A stretch of DNA of 36,614 bases, from NCBI RefSeq assembly GCF_040545425.1, contig NZ_JBEPLW010000024.1. One strand, written 5' to 3'. Source of the DNA: Bhargavaea ullalensis. GTDB taxonomy: Bacteria; Bacillota; Bacilli; Bacillales_A; Planococcaceae. Shown here one piece after another: positions 7,801 through 15,432 of this stretch (position 1 is its first letter; every line of letters begins with the position of its first letter). Made by a program: the position numbers and the translations under genes. Under the pieces are notes generated by a model that worked only from the letters and a program-made list of their open reading frames with translations, was not told the origin of the DNA and searched no databases.

Positions 7801-8602
7801 GAACGTTTTCCTTTCCGAATATCAAGTCCTCCGTTTTCGCTATGCGAATGCAAATAGCGATGAGCACCCCAGTTAAAACCAACCAGTAGATTATTATTTG
7901 ATACGGAAAAGATGATTGAGAAATTTCATGTCTATACATGTAAGTGAAGAGATCTACATGATCCGTAAACAACCAGGGAGAAAGCACTCCGATTTTCCCT
8001 ATCGTTACTAAGTTATTGAACATCCAACAGAGAACGACAATTACCAATGACGCTATGATGTTCCTCAATTTCAGAAAACAGATGAAAAAAATCAAACCTA
8101 ACACAAAAAGAAGGAATGCCGTACAAATGACCGTAACGATGATGTATTGAACCGGATGATGGAGATTTAAAAACACCTCAAAGTACTCATAATAATTTTT
8201 CGCGTGTTCGCTCCAACCACCTTTAAAGCCAAGGGTGAGAAAAGACTGCAAAAAACAGATACAAACGAACGCCAGCACAGTGGCAACACTCAGCAATCCG
8301 ATCAGCATCATTTCAGATGAAACCCATGCTGTCGTGCTTCCATAGCGCAAACTAATATAGGGTCTTATCTGCATTTTCGAAAAGTAAACTAACAATACCA
8401 TTAAAAATATGGGTACAATCGAGTATGAGATCGATAAAAACCCAAATACTTGTAAGAAGTGATCGTAACTATTCACATTTTTGGACAGTTCCAACACATC
8501 AAATAAATGATTGGATGTAAAGACGATTATTAGACCAAAAGCTGCCAGTGCAGACCGTATGCCGATCGTACGCAGCAACTCTATCTTATCTCGTATATTC
8601 AA
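7793..8602 (-). CDS. ABC-2-like permease subunit (second of three)
   Basis: About 269 residues with six or seven hydrophobic helices and a short basic N-terminus (NIRDKIELLRT). I favour TTG at 8602, preceded by GGTGGGAG at 5 nt. An in-frame TTG at 8620 is possible and would lengthen the overlap with the gene before it. Either way the start lies inside the 3' end of the upstream permease gene, indicating coupled translation. It resembles the neighbouring permeases in size and helix count but is not an obvious duplicate at residue level. Predicted partner of the ATPase at 6346. Confidence 0.72.
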   Translation of the reverse strand: MNIRDKIELLRTIGIRSALAAFGLIIVFTSNHLFDVLELSKNVNSYDHFLQVFGFLSISYSIVPIFLMVLLVYFSKMQIRPYISLRYGSTTAWVSSEMMLIGLLSVATVLAFVCICFLQSFLTLGFKGGWSEHAKNYYEYFEVFLNLHHPVQYIIVTVICTAFLLFVLGLIFFICFLKLRNIIASLVIVVLCWMFNNLVTIGKIGVLSPWLFTDHVDLFTYMYRHEISQSSFPYQIIIYWLVLTGVLIAICIRIAKTEDLIFGKENVHG

Positions 8603-9416
8603 TTTTTCTCCCACCGCCAAAAAAACTTACTGCCCCGATAATGATCAGGATTGCGGCATAAGCAACTCTCGGCCAACTTCCCATACCTGTTTTATTAATA
8701 TCGTATAAAATTTGTGCATTTAATAGAGGGTTAATGTCAATAAAAATTGTACTGGTTATGAGATAAAAAACGAAAGGCATCAAGACTGCCAAATAAGTGT
8801 TTTTCACAAAAACAGATAACCCAAGCCCAAATGATGCCAGTGTGAATCCGCAGCCAAAAATCGTAAGGATGATCAAAAGGATCATGAGATGCGGGGAAGC
8901 AATACCCATGGAATGGAACATTTCAGCTGTTTCCAGGCCCTCACCTTCCAAAGGAAGTTGAAAAACGAAGCTTAAAACAGAAAGAATCATAAAACCAACC
9001 ACCGGTCCAATCGCCACCGCGACTCCGCCCGTTAAACCAGTTATGAAGAATTTTATCGTTTTATATGTCCGCTCAGAAGTGCGGATAGATATATAATTCG
9101 TCAGATGGTTATTTTCATCCTGCACATAGCTCGCGACAAAAGGAAGACAGGCCAAAATAGGGAACGCAAGAGCAAGTGTATTGGCGGTGCCTGAATTGTA
9201 TCCGGATAGAAATAGATAAAGTAATGATAACTGACCACTTGGCAGCCAGCTGATATATTCAATGAATCCCCCGATAAACATGAAAATGGATAATAATGAT
9301 GCAATCAACATAGCCGGAGACCAAAATGCCCTCTTCAGCTCTTCGAAAATGTATGACAATAAATCACCGCCTAAGAAAAATGAAATAATCGGATAGATTA
9401 CCATTTGACTAGTCAA
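8586..9416 (-). CDS. ABC-2-like permease subunit (first of three)
   Basis: Up to 276 residues and about six helices. The loop after helix 2 reads YVQDENNHLTNYISIRTSE, a pattern reminiscent of ABC-2 permeases with an acidic-then-arginine coupling loop. The start is uncertain: TTG at 9416 or ATG at 9404 lack a good site, whereas TTG at 9359 has GGCGGTGA 4 nt upstream and gives the more typical start MSYIFEELKRAFWSP. It follows the secreted-protein gene by 6 nt, so both are on one transcript. It is a candidate translocation or immunity subunit. Confidence 0.72.
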   Translation of the reverse strand: MTSQMVIYPIISFFLGGDLLSYIFEELKRAFWSPAMLIASLLSIFMFIGGFIEYISWLPSGQLSLLYLFLSGYNSGTANTLALAFPILACLPFVASYVQDENNHLTNYISIRTSERTYKTIKFFITGLTGGVAVAIGPVVGFMILSVLSFVFQLPLEGEGLETAEMFHSMGIASPHLMILLIILTIFGCGFTLASFGLGLSVFVKNTYLAVLMPFVFYLITSTIFIDINPLLNAQILYDINKTGMGSWPRVAYAAILIIIGAVSFFGGGRKIEYTR

Positions 9417-9422
9417 GGCTTA

Positions 9423-9815
9423 TCAGTTTGGTGTCCAATTTCCTTTCGTTGAAACAGCTTCATTCTCACCAAACGGCGTGGAAATGTTTAAATGCACTGA
9501 TTTTCCTTTATAGGTACTTGCCGCTTTATAATCCATTGTCTTTTTTCCTGTAGAAGAGTATGTCACCTTGCTTGTAATGTTGGTACCACTTGTATTTTCA
9601 ACCCATGATACCAAAGATGCACCCTTCGCAAGATAAGTTACATTATTATAGGCCGAACCAGTCGTTTGCTTAGTTTTGTTAGTAGTTTCAAAATCAGCAA
9701 TAGCCGGGACTCTTGCATCGTAGTCATAATACGTGGCGGCAGTAGCAATTCCTGTTCCGATAGAGAATAGCCCTAATGAAAGCAGGCCAGTTGCTACTTT
9801 TCGATTAATTGTCAT
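9423..9815 (-). CDS. Secreted bacteriocin-like protein (130 aa, Sec signal peptide)
   Basis: First gene of the AT-rich operon, with GAAGGAGAGATGAA before the ATG. Residues 1-26 are a Sec signal peptide (NRK, then a hydrophobic core, then A24-T25-A26). The mature part, about 104 residues, is rich in Thr, Ser, Asn, Lys and Tyr, has no cysteine, and alternates in a beta-strand-like way (NNVTYLAKGASLVSWVEN, ITSKVTYSSTGKKTMDY). There is no double-glycine leader and no lanthionine-type residue pattern. Secretion by Sec and linkage to a LanF-like ABC system suggest a bacteriocin or other exported effector. It faintly resembles small secreted Bacillus proteins such as DUF2712, but I cannot confirm that. 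A surface or stress protein remains possible. Confidence 0.75.
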   Translation of the reverse strand: MTINRKVATGLLSLGLFSIGTGIATAATYYDYDARVPAIADFETTNKTKQTTGSAYNNVTYLAKGASLVSWVENTSGTNITSKVTYSSTGKKTMDYKAASTYKGKSVHLNISTPFGENEAVSTKGNWTPN

Positions 9816-9859
9816 TTCATCTCTCCTTCAATTTTTGATAAAATCTACCCGATCATTAG

Positions 9860-9874
9860 AGGGAAATAATCCCT
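9860..9874. promoter_or_regulatory. Inverted repeat at the start of the secreted-protein transcript
   Basis: AGGGA and TCCCT arms flank AATAA, just downstream of the predicted -10 (9882-9887). The place fits an operator over the transcription start, or a small 5' stem. Confidence 0.35.
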
Positions 9875-9881
9875 TTGTTAA

Positions 9882-9910
9882 AGAATAGCTTAAAAAATAG
9901 TGATTGTAAA
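9882..9910 (-). promoter_or_regulatory. SigA-type promoter of the AT-rich operon
   Basis: On the minus strand TTTACA (9905-9910), a 17-nt spacer and TATTCT (9882-9887), about 67 nt before the ATG at 9815. The 323-nt gap 9816-10138 otherwise holds the inverted repeat at 9860-9874, a wider GTACAA/TTGTAC repeat (9961-10003) and the bmrD terminator. Confidence 0.55.
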
Positions 9911-10080
9911 TAAAAAGAAGGAGAAAAGACAATAAATTTTATCAAAGTCGCTCAATCTTAGTACAATTCCATCATTTTGTATGATAATAGATCATTTTTG
10001 TACAACGACCTTATTCCAAATGTGCTCGGGCATCCACAGAATATACTTGACGCTCTTTCCTTCCACACCCACCCCCTCCC

Positions 10081-10118
10081 CAAAAACAACCCCGACGAAC
10101 CCATTCGCCGGGGCTGTC
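10081..10118 (-). terminator. Terminator of bmrBCD
   Basis: On the minus strand ACAGCCCCGGCGAA pairs imperfectly with TTCGTCGGGGTTGT and is followed by TTTTTGG, 20 nt after the bmrD stop. Confidence 0.85.
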
Positions 10119-10138
10119 TCCTATACAGTTGCTTATCT

Positions 10139-11896
10139 TCAACCGATCTTCCCCGTTGCCTGCGTTCCCGCCTGCAGCTTATACATCTGAGCATACTGAC
10201 CGCCGTACGCGAGGAGCTGGTCATGGCTGCCGGATTCGACGATCTCGCCTTTGTCGAGCACGAGGATGCGGTCGGCGTTTTTGATCGTCGACAAACGGTG
10301 GGCGATGACGAAAGTCGTGCGTCCTTTTTTCAGGACGTCCATCGCATGCTGGATGATTTCTTCGGTTTCGGTGTCGATGTTCGATGTCGCTTCGTCCAGG
10401 ATCAGGATTGCCGGGTCGAACGCAAGCGCGCGGGCGAATGAAATGAGCTGGCGCTGGCCTGCGGAGAGGGTGCTTCCCTTTTCCACGACCGGCGCGTCGA
10501 TGCCGTCCGGCAGATGCTTCAGCACGCGGTCGCCTCCGACGGCTTCCAGCGCCTGTTCGACTTGCTCGCGGGAGATCCGCGTGTCGCCGAGGCTGATGTT
10601 GGACTCGATCGTCCCGGTGAACAGGTACGGATCCTGCAGGACGATGCCCATATGGTCGCGGATCGTCTGCCGCGGCAGCTTCGTGATGTCGGTGCCGTCG
10701 ATGACGATGCGTCCCTTGGATGGATCGTAGAACCGGAACAGCAGGTTCATGATCGAGCTTTTCCCCGATCCGGTGTGGCCGACGAGCGCCACGGTCTCGC
10801 CCTGCTTCGCTTCAAAGTCGATGCCTTTGAGCACATACTCCTCGCCTTTATAGGCGAACCAGACGTCCTCAAAGCGCACGTTCCCCCGGTAGCGGGCGAT
10901 TTTCTCCCCGCTCACCGGCTCTCCTTCCTGATCGAGCAGCTCGAACACCCGCTCCGCCGCGACGAGCGAGTGCTCGAGGCGGGAGAACTGGTTGACGATG
11001 CCGGTGATCGGGTTGAAGAGTCGCGTGATGTAGTCGACGAACGCATAGAGGGCACCGACCGAGATGGCCTGTGGCGCGGTGAGCGCCACGTTTCCGAAGT
11101 ACAGGACGAACACAAGGAACGTCATCGAACGGAGCGTGTCGACCAAGTTGAACGAAGTCGCAGAGTCCATTTTAAGCAACTTGTTCTGATAGCGGAAATG
11201 CTCGTCGTTGAGCGCTTCGAATTCCTCTTCCATCTGCTTTTCCCGGCGGAATGCCTGGATGATCGTCATGCCCTGGATCGCTTCGTTGATCATCCCGTTC
11301 AGGTCGCTCACCTTGCCGCGGATGATCCGGTTGTACTTGGACGCAAACTTGCGGTAGGTGATCATCCATACATACAAAACCGGAATGAGCAGGAGCATCA
11401 CCCCGCCCAGCTTCGGATCGAGCCAAATCAGCGCGATGAAGATGCCGCCCATGTACATGAAGCTCGTGGCGAACTGCGAGAGCACGGTCACGTACATGTC
11501 CCGGATCGCTTCCGTATCATTCGTGACGCGTGCGACGACCTTGCCGGCCGGCAGGTTGTCGAAGTAGCGGATCGGCAGCGTCTGGATCTTGCGATACACT
11601 TCATTGCGCATCTTCTGGATGATCCGGTTCGCCCCTTTCTGGAGGAGCAGATACTCGGAGTAGCGGAAGATGGCCGTGATGACGGCGAGCCCCATGAACA
11701 GGGCGAGCAGGCCGGCGATCGGGCCAAAGTCAATGCCGCCCGTCTCGCTTCCGGCAATATGGTTGTCGATGATATTTTTGGCGATGAGCGGTCCGGCAAG
11801 ATCCGCCGCGACGGCGAGTGCCAGGCAGATGATGCCGGGGATCACATAGCCTTTTTGATCAATTGCATACCGGACGAGCCGTTTGCCTTTATTCAT
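10139..11896 (-). CDS. bmrD: Heterodimeric multidrug ABC exporter subunit, BmrD-like
   Basis: A 585-residue half-transporter with six membrane helices (about 17-310) followed by an ATPase domain: Walker A GHTGSGKS (373-380), signature LSAGQRQ (477-483), Walker B AILILDE with catalytic E502, and IAHRLS. It pairs with the upstream BmrC-like subunit, whose own Walker B is degenerate, so this chain supplies the catalytic glutamate of the competent site. It is shorter than B. subtilis BmrD (673 aa, from memory), which has extra sequence in its membrane domain. The start overlaps the bmrC end by 8 nt (ATGAATAA), giving coupled translation. Likely exports antibiotics and dyes under attenuator control from bmrB. 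Confidence 0.9.
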   Translation of the reverse strand: MNKGKRLVRYAIDQKGYVIPGIICLALAVAADLAGPLIAKNIIDNHIAGSETGGIDFGPIAGLLALFMGLAVITAIFRYSEYLLLQKGANRIIQKMRNEVYRKIQTLPIRYFDNLPAGKVVARVTNDTEAIRDMYVTVLSQFATSFMYMGGIFIALIWLDPKLGGVMLLLIPVLYVWMITYRKFASKYNRIIRGKVSDLNGMINEAIQGMTIIQAFRREKQMEEEFEALNDEHFRYQNKLLKMDSATSFNLVDTLRSMTFLVFVLYFGNVALTAPQAISVGALYAFVDYITRLFNPITGIVNQFSRLEHSLVAAERVFELLDQEGEPVSGEKIARYRGNVRFEDVWFAYKGEEYVLKGIDFEAKQGETVALVGHTGSGKSSIMNLLFRFYDPSKGRIVIDGTDITKLPRQTIRDHMGIVLQDPYLFTGTIESNISLGDTRISREQVEQALEAVGGDRVLKHLPDGIDAPVVEKGSTLSAGQRQLISFARALAFDPAILILDEATSNIDTETEEIIQHAMDVLKKGRTTFVIAHRLSTIKNADRILVLDKGEIVESGSHDQLLAYGGQYAQMYKLQAGTQATGKIG

Positions 11897-13637
11897 GTGA
11901 ATCCCCCTCCCCGATCTGCTGGCGGTCGAATTGTTCGCGGTACCAGCCGTGTTCGCCGAGAAGCATGTCGTGGGTGCCTTCCTCGATCACGCGGCCGTCC
12001 TCCAGCACGATGATCCAGTCGGCGTGTTCGATCGCCGACAACCGGTGGGTCGTGATGATCGTCGTCTTGCCTTCCCGGCCTTCGCGGATGTTTTCGATGA
12101 TCGCCGTCTCGGTCTTCGCATCGACTGCGGACAGCGAGTCATCCAAGATGAGAATCTCCGGGTCTTTGATGAGCGCCCGGGCGATGGAAATCCGCTGTTT
12201 CTGGCCGCCGGACAGGGCGACCCCTTTTTCCCCGACGAGCGTTGCAAGCCCTTCCGGCAGCATCGCCAGGTCCTTGCGGAAGTGCGACAGCCGGATCGCT
12301 TCATCGATTTCTTCGTCGGTGGCGTCCGGCTTGCCGAACAGGATGTTGTCCCGGATCGAGCGCGAGAACAACACATGTTCCTGCGGGACGTAGCCGAGCC
12401 AGTCGCGCACTTCGTCTTTCGTCAGGTCGGTGATCGAAACGCCGGAGAACGTCAGCTCCCCGCCGCCTGCCGGATATTCGCGGAGCAGCTGGCGGACGAA
12501 CGTCGTCTTGCCGCTCCCCGTCTTGCCGACGATGCCGAGCGTCCCGCCCCGGTCGAGGTGGACGCGGAGCCGGTCCAGGTTCACGGACGAAGACTGCGGA
12601 TACCGGAACGTGACCTCATTGAAGTCCATTTCGTCCGGCGTGCCGGCATGCTTCGGCGCAGCCGGGTCCTTCACGTCTTCTTCGTAGGCAAGCGTCTCGG
12701 ACACTCGGTCAAGAGACGCGTTCCCCCGCTGCATGACGTTGATGAGCTCGCCGATCGCGATCATCGGCCAGACGGCCATCCCGAGGTAAACGTTGAACGT
12801 GACGAGATTGCCGAGCGTCATGTCGCCGGTCGACACGAGAAACGCCCCGTAGCCGAGGCCGATTGCGTAGCTCGCGCCTGTCAGCACTTTCGACGTCGGA
12901 GCGAACAGCGCGTCAATCCGCTCGACGGCGATGTTCTTTTCGTATACTTCTTCGGTTTTTGCGCGGAAGTTCTCTTCGGTCGCGCTCTCCTGCACATACG
13001 CCCGGACCACCCGGACGCCGGCAACCGCTTCGAGCACATCATCGTTCAAGTCGCCGAATGCATCCTGGGCGACGACATAACGCTCGTGGATCTTCTTGCC
13101 GAGCACCTGCATGATGATAGCCAGAATCGGCAGCGGGATGATGGCCGCAAGCGTCAATTTCCAGGAGACGATGAAGCCCATCGTGAGCAAAATCGTCAGC
13201 AGGTACAGCGTCGAGTCGATGAGGGTCATGATGCCGAAGCCGGCCGTCTCCGAAAGTGCCCGCAGGTCGTTCGTCGACCGGGCCATCAGGTCGCCGGTCC
13301 GGTTTTTCTCATAGAACGTCGGCGTCATTTTCAAAAAGTGGCGCATGAGCCGGCTGCGCAGCGTCCGTTCGATCACATTGGCCCCGCCGAACAGCTGATA
13401 CTGCCAGACGAAGTTGGACGCATAGCCGACCGCCATGATGAGGAGCATGATTCCGGCGAATCCCCACAGGAACCCCGTCGTCATGTTCCCCTTATACATC
13501 GTGTCGATCGCCCGGCCGATGAGCCACGGCGGCACGACAACGAGCACGTTGGTGACCGTCAGCAGCACGAGCGCCACTGAATACCGCTTCCAGTTCTCTT
13601 TGAAGAACCAGTCGAGCTTAAACAATACTGAAAACAT
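11889..13637 (-). CDS. bmrC: Heterodimeric multidrug ABC exporter subunit, BmrC-like
   Basis: A 582-residue half-transporter with six membrane helices (about 20-300), Walker A GKTGSGKT (371-378), signature LSGGQKQRIS (475-484) and Walker B EILILDDS, where Asp500 replaces the catalytic Glu, as in the degenerate half of heterodimeric type IV exporters. The H-loop is TTHRLS. The ATG at 13637 has GAAGAAGGGG at 4 nt. Size and the DDS motif match B. subtilis BmrC (YheI). Expression should depend on the leader ORF and terminator at 13797-13994. Confidence 0.92.
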   Translation of the reverse strand: MFSVLFKLDWFFKENWKRYSVALVLLTVTNVLVVVPPWLIGRAIDTMYKGNMTTGFLWGFAGIMLLIMAVGYASNFVWQYQLFGGANVIERTLRSRLMRHFLKMTPTFYEKNRTGDLMARSTNDLRALSETAGFGIMTLIDSTLYLLTILLTMGFIVSWKLTLAAIIPLPILAIIMQVLGKKIHERYVVAQDAFGDLNDDVLEAVAGVRVVRAYVQESATEENFRAKTEEVYEKNIAVERIDALFAPTSKVLTGASYAIGLGYGAFLVSTGDMTLGNLVTFNVYLGMAVWPMIAIGELINVMQRGNASLDRVSETLAYEEDVKDPAAPKHAGTPDEMDFNEVTFRYPQSSSVNLDRLRVHLDRGGTLGIVGKTGSGKTTFVRQLLREYPAGGGELTFSGVSITDLTKDEVRDWLGYVPQEHVLFSRSIRDNILFGKPDATDEEIDEAIRLSHFRKDLAMLPEGLATLVGEKGVALSGGQKQRISIARALIKDPEILILDDSLSAVDAKTETAIIENIREGREGKTTIITTHRLSAIEHADWIIVLEDGRVIEEGTHDMLLGEHGWYREQFDRQQIGEGDSHE

Positions 13638-13666
13638 AAAACCCCTTCTTCCCGGAGCGGATTACA

Positions 13667-13723
13667 CTATCCGCCTTCTTTAGATTCCTTGATGAGAGTT
13701 TTCCTTTCCTTCACGATGCACAT
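13667..13723 (-). CDS. Possible 18-aa mini-ORF before bmrC
   Basis: ATG (13723) lies 8 nt after GGAAAGGAG, an excellent ribosome site, and encodes MCIVKERKTLIKESKEGG. The stop falls in the loop of a hairpin (GCGGAT / ATCCGC, 13657-13674) just ahead of the bmrC ribosome site. It could be a second leader peptide coupling translation to bmrC, or chance. No homologue recognised. Confidence 0.35.
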   Translation of the reverse strand: MCIVKERKTLIKESKEGG

Positions 13724-13796
13724 CGCGATTGCTCCTTTCCGGATGGTTGTTTATGCAACACGCGGCTTTCGTTCCGCGCGGTCACACCAAATCGGT

Positions 13797-13837
13797 GAAA
13801 AAAAGAGAGCACGCCCCCTGTCCAAGGAGACGTGCTC
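13797..13837 (-). terminator. Transcription attenuator between bmrB and bmrC
   Basis: On the minus strand GAGCACG pairs with CGTGCTC (13831-13837 with 13807-13813), followed by TCTTTTTTTC. The stem begins inside the bmrB stop codon. A preceding hairpin (TCCGGCA / TGCCGGA, 13850-13866) lies inside the last bmrB codons, so ribosome position can decide which structure forms. Confidence 0.85.
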
Positions 13838-13994
13838 ATTGAAAAAGGATCCGGCAGCATGCCGGACCCCGTTGAAATAAACTGCGGTTCCCGAAGTAAA
13901 TTACGGGCGCAGTGCGGGCAGGCATGGCGATATGCAGTTTTGTCCCATTGTGCAGTCCATTGTGCAGTCCATTTTCATGAAGAACATCGTCCAT
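13836..13994 (-). CDS. bmrB: BmrB-type leader peptide (52 aa)
   Basis: ATG at 13994 directly follows AAGGGAGG and opens a 52-codon ORF starting MDDVLHENGLHNGLHNGTKL and ending CCRILFQ. The direct repeat HNGLHNG is conspicuous. The stop codon overlaps the first base pairs of an intrinsic terminator, and the upstream hairpin lies over codons 42-50. In B. subtilis BmrB (54 aa) controls bmrCD by ribosome-mediated transcription attenuation: drugs that stall ribosomes let RNA polymerase read through. Position, length and structure here fit that mechanism closely. A TTGACA promoter lies at 14039-14068. Confidence 0.85.
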   Translation of the reverse strand: MDDVLHENGLHNGLHNGTKLHIAMPARTAPVIYFGNRSLFQRGPACCRILFQ

Positions 13995-14038
13995 GCCTCC
14001 CTTCCGCAGAATGTTGATAATTGTTTCGATACTCTAAC

Positions 14039-14068
14039 AGCCTACCGTTAAGTCGATTGGCTTGTCAA
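14039..14068 (-). promoter_or_regulatory. Promoter of bmrBCD
   Basis: On the minus strand a perfect TTGACA (14063-14068), an 18-nt spacer and TAGGCT (14039-14044), 45 nt before the bmrB ATG. The -10 is weak, consistent with a regulated promoter. Confidence 0.5.
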
Positions 14069-14147
14069 CTGTTTTCTGAAAAAATGACCAAGTTACTCTT
14101 CGGAGCATCGGAACAGATACAGTCTATGCACCCCCGACCGGATTGAT

Positions 14148-15341
14148 TCATCCCAGAAACAAATGGATCGCCGCTCCGAGCACCCCGGACACGAGCACAA
14201 CAAGCCACGGCGGCTGCTTCGCGAATTGCAGCAGGATCAGGGCGACCGCCGCCACTCCCGCATCCCAGACCGAAAAGATCGAACTCGGGATGACCGGGTC
14301 GATCAGCGCCGAGAACAAGATTCCGACAACTGCGGCATTTACGCCGAGAAGAGCCGCTTTCAGCCAGCTCTTTTTCCTGAGCACCGACCAGAACGGCAGC
14401 ATGCCGACAACGAGCAGGAAAGACGGAAGGAACATCGCCCCGACTGCGACAAGCGCCCCCGGGATGCCGTCCATGATCGTTCCGATATAGGCGGACAAAG
14501 TGAACAGCGGACCGGGAACCGCCTGCGCAGCTCCGTATCCGGCGATGAACGTCTCTGTCCCCATGTATCCTGCGGGGACGACTTCCCGCTCCAGCATCGG
14601 CAGGACCACATGCCCGCCGCCGAACACGATCGAGCCGACCCGGTAAAACACATCCAGAATCACCGCCAAGACATGATTGGCGGCCGTCCGGACGGCGGGC
14701 AAAGCAATGAGCAGCAGGACGAATATCAACCATGCTGCGATGCCCGTTTTGCGGCTCACCGCAACCGGTACCTCACCTTCTTCCTTGCCGGAAGGCGGCC
14801 TGTTCCGATAGATCAGATAGCCCGCCGCCCCTGCCAGAACGATGAACCCGATCTGACCCGCTGCGGTACGGACGATCAGCACGCCGGCAGCGGCCACTGC
14901 GGCAATCAACAGTCGGGGCAGATCCGGCGTCAGATTCCGCCCCATTCCGATCAGCGCATGGATGACAATCGGAACTGCCACAATCTTGAGCCCCCGGATC
15001 CAGCCCGTATCGAACCCGGTCCCGCCGCCGACAAGCCATGCGAACAGCACCAGCAACACCACGGACGGCATCGTGAAGCCGAACCAGGACAGGAATGCGC
15101 CGGCCAGCCCACCGCGCATGAGCCCGATTCCGATGCCGACCTGGGAGCTGGCAGGGCCGGGGAGGAACTGGCAGAGCGCGACCAGGTCTGCGTACGCCCG
15201 GTCATCCAGCCATTTTTTCTTTTTTACATATTCATCCCTGAAATATCCGAGATGGGCGGCCGGTCCCCCGAACGACGTCAGTCCGAGCTTCAGCGAAGTC
15301 CACAGGATTTCCCCGTACCGCCCCCCGTTCTTCTTTTCCAT
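14148..15341 (-). CDS. chrA: Chromate transporter ChrA (long-chain form)
   Basis: A 397-residue two-domain CHR protein. The N-terminal half holds SLKLGLTSFGGPAAHLG and FLPGPASSQVG, and the C-terminal half repeats the pattern with GSIVFGGGHVVLP and AVPGPLFTLSAYIG. These FGG(P) and PGP motifs define the CHR family, with about 10-13 membrane helices. It exports chromate or related oxyanions; some relatives may move other anions. The ATG at 15341 is 7 nt after AAAGGGG. In-frame starts further up (to 15392) would run through the inverted repeat and lack a site. The ribosome site lies inside a 13-bp inverted repeat (15345-15409), which may limit translation. Confidence 0.9.
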   Translation of the reverse strand: MEKKNGGRYGEILWTSLKLGLTSFGGPAAHLGYFRDEYVKKKKWLDDRAYADLVALCQFLPGPASSQVGIGIGLMRGGLAGAFLSWFGFTMPSVVLLVLFAWLVGGGTGFDTGWIRGLKIVAVPIVIHALIGMGRNLTPDLPRLLIAAVAAAGVLIVRTAAGQIGFIVLAGAAGYLIYRNRPPSGKEEGEVPVAVSRKTGIAAWLIFVLLLIALPAVRTAANHVLAVILDVFYRVGSIVFGGGHVVLPMLEREVVPAGYMGTETFIAGYGAAQAVPGPLFTLSAYIGTIMDGIPGALVAVGAMFLPSFLLVVGMLPFWSVLRKKSWLKAALLGVNAAVVGILFSALIDPVIPSSIFSVWDAGVAAVALILLQFAKQPPWLVVLVSGVLGAAIHLFLG

Positions 15342-15344
15342 GAG

Positions 15345-15409
15345 AAAACCCCTTTCCGGTTGATTCCTGCCCATCTTACTCAAAGCTGCCATCCGGGGAA
15401 AGGGGTTTT
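15345..15409 (-). promoter_or_regulatory. 13-bp inverted repeat covering the chrA ribosome site
   Basis: On the minus strand AAAACCCCTTTCC (15397-15409) and GGAAAGGGGTTTT (15345-15357) are perfect complements separated by 39 nt. The second arm is the chrA Shine-Dalgarno region, followed by CTC and the ATG. It can hide the ribosome site and/or act as a weak terminator for the preceding methyltransferase gene. Confidence 0.65.
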
Positions 15410-15432
15410 ACAGAACCTTTACAATGCAGCCG

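Noticed and set aside
9423..9815. Lantibiotic or class II (double-glycine) bacteriocin
   Set aside because: No cysteine in the mature part, no GG leader, a typical Sec signal peptide, and no LanB/C/M or peptidase-ABC gene nearby. Lactococcin 972 membership was considered, but length and motifs do not match.
11931..13580. Long plus-strand open frame opposite bmrC
   Set aside because: It is fully antisense to a clear ABC exporter gene, lacks a ribosome site and has low-complexity Arg/Asp/His-rich translation typical of GC-rich shadow frames.
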